A DNA stretch of 64,000 nt from a virus, in IMG/VR virus record IMGVR_UViG_3300023174_003901, positions 1 through 64,000 of that record; one strand, written 5' to 3'. The position numbers were made by a program, and so were the translations under genes. Below the pieces are notes generated by a model that made no database searches, was not told where the DNA came from, and saw only the letters and a program-made list of their open reading frames with translations. Of the stretch, positions 61,501 to 64,000 are shown piece after piece; within the stretch, counting starts at the first letter, position 1; every line of letters begins with the position of its first letter.

Positions 61501-64000
61501 CTGGGCTGCCACACATGAAGGCGAGATGTGGTGGGACACTAATTCGGTAAGATTTATCGATCCCAATCAGGATGATATTGTGTATGCCGCACGTAGATGG
61601 GCACAGATATTCCCGGGCAGTAGTATAGATGTTTATCAATGGGTTGCCAGCACAGTTCCTCCTGCCAACTATGCTGGTCCCGGTATACCTAGAAATCTAG
61701 TCAACTACTGTGTGACCACTGGATTGAATATCACAGGAGTGTTTGGAACCACGTATTATTTCTGGGTCAAGAACATTGTTACAATCAACACTGCCATAGG
61801 TAAAACCCTCAGCCCAAGCGGGGTTGCAAGATACATTGCTGATCCTCGTAGTAGTGGCATTCCTTATGTGGCATTTGTGAGCCCCAGCGCCACTGCCATT
61901 TATAATGGAGCAGACCAACTCAGTGCATTTGATACTGTAATCAATATTGAATTCGACAGACAACTTACAGATGACAATGTTCACGTGCAATATGATCTGT
62001 TGCCACAAGATCGTGCAGATGGTTTCTTGCCTGACAATTTGTACCAAAAATTACAAGACAGTTTCTGTGGAGTAAACATCCAGGGCGCTCTTGTGCCTGA
62101 CCCTTCCCTGAGTCCAGCACAACGTTATGGAGTGCTATTCCGTCCACGACAAAGTATGTTTGAAGACCGGTTCCTGGCCTTGCAAAACTACCTAGAGTAT
62201 GTTAATGCAGTACTATTGCAGTTTCCTATATCAGAAATTAGAAACTTTAGTTTGTTAAACAGCAGTGAAGCAGAACCACAGGCAAACACCGGCGCCTGGA
62301 ACAAGCGTGTGGCCAACATTGAAGAACTTAGTTATCAGGACCTGGCCCAAGTTTCAGTGGGTTACAAGTATCTTGTGGCCAGTGACAGCACACAAAACGG
62401 TTCGTGGACAATTTACACTGTGACAGCAACCAAAACATTTGAGACTTTGTTTTTGAGCCGAGTGCAGAATTATGATACCAGAAACTATTGGGAGTATGTG
62501 ACTTGGTATCTACCAGGATACAATCCCAGCGTAAAAATCATTGCCGAGGTGGCCAATGTAGCCACTCTCGACACTCTTAGTTTGGCGGCTGCACCTGTGG
62601 GCAGTAGTGTAAAAGTCACGGCCAACAGTCAAGGTAAATTTGAAATTTATTTGAGAACCAACACAGGGTGGGATCGCGTGGGTCTGCAGGACGGGACCAT
62701 TCAATTCCTGGCAGAACTTTGGGACTACGCACTAGGACGTTATGGTTTTGACGTTGAAGTGTTTGATTTACAGCACTTTGATCAAGAACCTGTAACCGAA
62801 ACACGCAAGATCATACAGGCAATCAATGAACAACTATTGATTGGCGACCTATTGATTGAACGCAATCGTGCGTTGATTTTGATGTTTAACTTTGTACTAA
62901 GCGAATTTGAAGCACCTGAGTGGCTGACCAAGACCAGTTTGATTGATGTTGATCACAAGATTCGACAACTGGTCCCTTATCAAACATACCAAAGAGACAA
63001 TCAAGATTTTGTACTGAACTATATTCAAGAAGTCAAACCATACCATGTGCAGATACGTGAATTTAACTTGATCTACAACGGGTTTGACGTTTACCAAGGT
63101 AGTATGGCTGATTTTGATTTGCCAGCGTTTTACAACACTGCTGAAGTGCCCAACCAGTACATGAGTCCAATATTGACTCCGTATACTTTGAGCACAGCAA
63201 CAGGAACTGGACATCCCAGCACTTATAGTGATGTAGCACCCGACAGTACGCTATGGCAAACACAACCATACAGTTTTTGGTATGACAATCATACTCTCAG
63301 CATACAAAATGTTGTGATTGCTGATGGTGGCAGCGGATATACAGTAGCGCCACAACTCACTGTGACAGGCAACTGTGTTACCCAAGCAACCATGACAGCA
63401 ATTGTCAACAGCGCAGGTCAAATCAGTCAGGTAATTGTAGATACTCCTGGTTCAGGTTATATCAGCACAGCCATTGTCACTGTATCGGGCGGTAATGGAA
63501 CAGGCGGGCAAATTATTGCTGTGATGGGCAATAACTTGGTACGTAGTATCAACACCACTATCAAATACGATCGTTATCAGTATGTGAGCACTATCTTACC
63601 TTGGGAAGCCAATGTATCATACGACAATGGTACACAAGTGCGTTATGACAACCGAGTATGGCAAGCCGATAGTGGAGACAGTTCGCCGGTGCAATCTGCC
63701 ACATTTGACCCTGATCAATGGATACTGGTTGCAGCCAGTTCATTGAGTGGTGTTGATCGTACCATGGGCTTTTATGTGCCAGGACCTGACCAACCAGGAT
63801 TAGATTTACCATTGCTGATTGATGGAGTAGACTATCCTGGTGTGCAAGTCGCCGCACCCACGTTCTCTCAGAATACCGGCTTTGATGTGGGCAACTTTGA
63901 CATCAATCCATTTGACAACATCAGTTATGGCCCAGAAGGTCGCCCCACATACGATCCTGCCATATTGGATGCCATCTATGAAAGTTCTTTCCTTGATCCT
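52505..64000 (+). CDS. Giant baseplate protein at the gp7 position (3' end beyond window)
   Basis: The frame is open from an ATG overlapping the gp6 stop (TAATG, with GGAG in front) to the right edge: at least 3832 residues. T4 gp7 (1032 aa) follows gp6 in the same way, so it may be the gp7 counterpart, though I see no clear gp7 motif. The N-terminus is MAIRTVDFLPDIFQTTPNK. Residues about 2145-2910 hold seven FG-GAP-like repeats. Three segments resemble CBM5/12-type carbohydrate-binding modules (near 1745, 2670 and 3700). Near residue 3600 is a glycine-rich ADGGSGYTVAP / DTPGSGYIST repeat common in tail proteins. It may combine wedge structure and glycan binding; that is inference. Confidence 0.82.
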   Translation, partial: MAIRTVDFLPDIFQTTPNKQFLNATLDQLVQEPAFKKTQGYIGRRVGPGVNPNDYYVLEPDATRANYQLEPGVISLKPDTEEIQDAITYPGITDALAVQGANTTKSDRLYTSEYYTWDPFVSFDKFVNYSQYYWLPAGPDAVDVYATAIPLTDNFAVTRTSTAYEFSGVPGNNPVITLVRGGNYTFELSQTGNNFWIQTDPGANGQLPYAPNISSRDVLGVINNGEDLGTVSFYVPFKNAQQFYYDLTSIGNVDLLSELSYDQLNGVYLSDIIADYGGIDGITNLNNKTLVFTTSPSFPTNNLWQIQYTYDIDGLPIVNLAPIATINTLTKFNILFGTKWASTTWYNDASSVIVEVPLLTAIKDVLWYQDGTNPDIFGQIRLIDQADSSTINVVTDILGKQNYTSPNGVVFTNNLKVQFLAPVVPTSYANQSYYVAGVGTAIQLLSVTNYVTPETYTQSATVPFDSTPFDVGNFDSSLNQPLIPDYLTMALDSPDLNAWSRSNRWFHIDVINASATYNNTTPVLDNAFRARRPILEFRGGTRLYEMGTQGKQPVDIIDFVTTDAFSTINGTVGYGVDGYTFIAGTRVIFARDTDPDVRDKIYVVEFVTLSDDGSSFLEPVINLVPASDADVFVDQTVVCLSGTTLQGISFYYDGIQWIRAQQKTSTNQAPLFDVYDSNGYSLSNPVAYPSSTFAGSKLFSYALGPGLDDTVLGFPLRYLSINNIGDIVFDNNLYADTFLYVKDNVSLTKNISIGFVRQYADRTIYQREIGWQTAAVKSKIYQQFSFVYAENTPLLLDVAALPVDTVPSVKVYIDSTFQDPGTYTYVTTSNTTTITFPSTTVIVPGQIIEVLVLSDQASAVAFYQVPINLENNPLNQNADNLTLGTIRSHYDTIGQNLVGLTGKINGANNSRDLGNIIPFGLNILQQSSPMTLAGYFLRSPNYNIFASLEYNSREYEKYKAQLLNTAISNDYVNMTVPEILTAVITDLIAGRTSSNPFYWSDMLPGGNVYTESTTVVGPITGNTFDTTQVYNYTSANYLGLLVYINDRLLTRDIEYVVSTDSSTLTITIPLVVGDTVVIQEYADTYGTFIPNTPTKLGLYPAYVPEIYLDTTYVTPRRVIRGHDGSITVAFDDFRDQLLLEFETRIYNNLKLDGNPIPLNATEVVPGQFRTTDYTLGEITDIESQDFLTWVGWNKLDYKSQDYLANNGFTWNYSTAGNKLSNNEPLVVGAWRGIYNYFYDTISPNTRPWEMLGFTVMPAWWEAEYGPAPYTSGNLVLWDDLAAGLVRDPVAPYVLPQYARPELTQVIPSGSEGALLPPIETVVGNFNSNNFQRNWTVGDDAPVENAWRTSSAYPFAIMRMLVLTRPAEFFSLFADRDLYKYDAELSQYLYNGRYRLDANGIEIYGNGVSKASYIDWIVDYNRISGINSTDALTLDLKNLDVRLCYRMAAFTGKNLLEIYTEKSSPNSLNSSLLLPDESYNLLFYKNVPFDQLTYSSIIVQSTANGWAVYGYSTTQPYFNILVSQVNGVLGTISAGGFEVRVPVTYSNQVVQVPYGYTFTNRTLVADFLLSYGALLQQQGLIFDQMENGYQLDWNQMVSEFLYWSGQGWAEGSIINLNPGATQVIVERPGAIVDSIALQTTENMVLNADRTPFATRDLVVERLDNTFTLKSLTADTINYFQIKFTSYENMIVLDNESIFADLIYYPATGARQSRIRMIGSTTEEWNGQLNAPGFILNQDNVKEWQPLRKYARGEIVLYKNFYYSAVDIVQPKPKFDFNDWTRSDYTRIQQGLLPNLSNKSDQLSNTYNVYNANLELNQDLFAYNLIGFKPREYMVALNLDSTSQVNLYRQFLGTKGTVRAAEIFTFADLGRGVNEYQIYENWAVQRGVYGANANRSFYEMRLNEALLTSNPSLVQVVIPGESSQAEQTVLLSDLWNQSYKITSPDILTTILTKITDTALPSAGYVNINDVDITVFDIDNTASLAGNLNNVNVGSIIWVAKINDYDWNIYRTAQVPGIITQVDTNLNGTAVLTFNQAHGLVADNILLIKYFGSGIDGVYRVLNVPSIFQVTIAFSFLQTDQIVATGTGTAFTLQTQRIAQGSDIITLPYVNDLIPGSRAWIDDNGAGLWQVVEKQEVFQTSGQLQVTTPVANSQFGASVAQAHDNLFAFVGAPGYGDTESGAIYTYVRTSQNPFTQNSIIECNNPGAYGFGSSVSIGYQTWGAVGAPTSIGSDSSANSGYVGVVYKFPNSPTFTLSTLLTVPDDTYIDSGSAFGTSVVVSPDERWMYIGAPGINQVFAYGQVEIEEQLVEYVTDGIQSNYLYSNDIIIDSGEYEQLFVVLNDQLLTYITDYTVTSTTVVLNSTPVEDLVLRIGRRVSQTFTGDGSTVGFSLNEYLYSAINIYSFKVDVDGIIQRPNIDYTFNNSTRNLTFDSAHIPTGTINVSTQSYYTYVETLSPSGLVGGERFGQSISCSTDGRQIMIGCPNDTYDSVADAGAVYIYDRSVQRFIVTDSTQTVYVANISTSLVSPTSVILSNQFLTNTAGNPTGQFTVTANPSTPTVYNQITLTTPAAVGDILEIDVNTFTLLQVVGANVPFQGANFGQAVDLCVNNCSLYTGAPQDSSVLPEAGLVDRQVNQSRVYGITTSTVNARLNPGNTIRINNMEVALSTPTAWNSALTYTIGTIVEYNQGLWIAIRAVPIGTALSDTAYWQPSSWGAVLAQDINSSTVPNVIAYAGAVPGTQTFGLLTISVKNTDAAIPGNKLSVLPGLIGNIFQSLVFETFVYTQTINSPYPVAYAGFGGAVNIDTSALTLTVGAPRGNLYRPTTFDAGLTYFDSKTTIFNGPLIQSGAVYTYDYFASAESSVTNPGKFAFGQQVYDNTVSNLDQYGASIDYTGGILLAGSPKDDLGDSSLIAQDYGAVSIFNNPDLSPAWVVTNVQLPVVDISLINGVFTYDRVTSAKTAFFDFIDPLQGKILGAARQNIDYIGAVDPAAYNVGAKNNNGRIWAATHEGEMWWDTNSVRFIDPNQDDIVYAARRWAQIFPGSSIDVYQWVASTVPPANYAGPGIPRNLVNYCVTTGLNITGVFGTTYYFWVKNIVTINTAIGKTLSPSGVARYIADPRSSGIPYVAFVSPSATAIYNGADQLSAFDTVINIEFDRQLTDDNVHVQYDLLPQDRADGFLPDNLYQKLQDSFCGVNIQGALVPDPSLSPAQRYGVLFRPRQSMFEDRFLALQNYLEYVNAVLLQFPISEIRNFSLLNSSEAEPQANTGAWNKRVANIEELSYQDLAQVSVGYKYLVASDSTQNGSWTIYTVTATKTFETLFLSRVQNYDTRNYWEYVTWYLPGYNPSVKIIAEVANVATLDTLSLAAAPVGSSVKVTANSQGKFEIYLRTNTGWDRVGLQDGTIQFLAELWDYALGRYGFDVEVFDLQHFDQEPVTETRKIIQAINEQLLIGDLLIERNRALILMFNFVLSEFEAPEWLTKTSLIDVDHKIRQLVPYQTYQRDNQDFVLNYIQEVKPYHVQIREFNLIYNGFDVYQGSMADFDLPAFYNTAEVPNQYMSPILTPYTLSTATGTGHPSTYSDVAPDSTLWQTQPYSFWYDNHTLSIQNVVIADGGSGYTVAPQLTVTGNCVTQATMTAIVNSAGQISQVIVDTPGSGYISTAIVTVSGGNGTGGQIIAVMGNNLVRSINTTIKYDRYQYVSTILPWEANVSYDNGTQVRYDNRVWQADSGDSSPVQSATFDPDQWILVAASSLSGVDRTMGFYVPGPDQPGLDLPLLIDGVDYPGVQVAAPTFSQNTGFDVGNFDINPFDNISYGPEGRPTYDPAILDAIYESSFLDP
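58953..61230 (+). repeat. Seven FG-GAP-like repeats within the giant baseplate protein
   Basis: Seven units with an FG/YG-x-S/A start and a GAP/GCP/GSP turn ~15 residues later: FGASV..VGAP (58958), FGSSV..VGAP (59127), FGTSV..IGAP (59318), FGQSI..IGCP (59889), FGQAV..TGAP (60292), FGGAV..VGAP (60872), YGASI..AGSP (61148). The unequal spacing shows inserted domains between blades. Confidence 0.75.

Overview
The window is part of the genome of a T4-like contractile-tailed phage (myovirus), most likely from an aquatic habitat. The evidence is a set of T4-type hallmark genes in conserved order: portal gp20, prohead core proteins, protease gp21, scaffold gp22, major capsid gp23, recombination nuclease gp46/gp47, late sigma factor gp55, and baseplate proteins gp53, gp5, gp25 and gp6. 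The very large repeat-rich fibers and the SPASM/twitch-type radical SAM genes resemble those of uncultured marine T4-like phages. I see no integrase, repressor, tRNA or CRISPR array. The host cannot be named from the sequence.

Layout. Positions 1-17817 (minus strand) hold four paralogous fiber-like genes made of short glycine/asparagine/threonine-rich repeats, plus a small XkdW-like probable fiber chaperone. Positions 17877-21327 are an accessory patch: a Rossmann-like protein of unknown function, a structural protein, a plus-strand TPR-glycosyltransferase and a GIY-YIG homing endonuclease, with three hairpin terminators. Positions 21427-29591 (minus) are the head module 23-22-21-68-67-20 followed upstream by a tape-measure-like protein with a lysozyme-like domain. 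At 29615 transcription diverges to a gp26-like gene followed by a small ORF that looks like a -1 frameshift extension. Positions 30670-31141 are non-coding with hairpins and a repeat. Positions 31142-39840 (minus) hold a second GIY-YIG protein, an SGNH-like protein, gp46, an unknown gene, a radical SAM gene, gp47, a second radical SAM gene and gp55. From 39955 to the right edge (plus) runs a baseplate operon: adaptor, gp53, two hub-like proteins, gp5, an unknown, gp25, gp6 and a giant protein (at least 3832 residues) that is cut by the window edge.

How it works together. A sigma70-type promoter drives the late sigma factor gp55. The gp55 target motif, TAAATA with a T, A, G or C-containing two-base prefix, then appears upstream of many structural genes on both strands. 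In at least six genes the motif ends only 4-7 bases before the start codon, which predicts leaderless late mRNAs; the gp47 early promoter shows the same geometry.

Most notable: (1) the leaderless promoter-start architecture; (2) a T TTT TTC slippery heptamer joining gp26 to the next ORF beside the tape measure gene; (3) two radical SAM genes interleaved with gp46/gp47, an unknown gene and an SGNH-like gene, a possible undescribed modification module; (4) seven FG-GAP-like repeats (a predicted beta-propeller) and three CBM5/12-like segments in the giant baseplate protein; (5) a lysozyme-like domain in the tape measure protein while gp5 has none.
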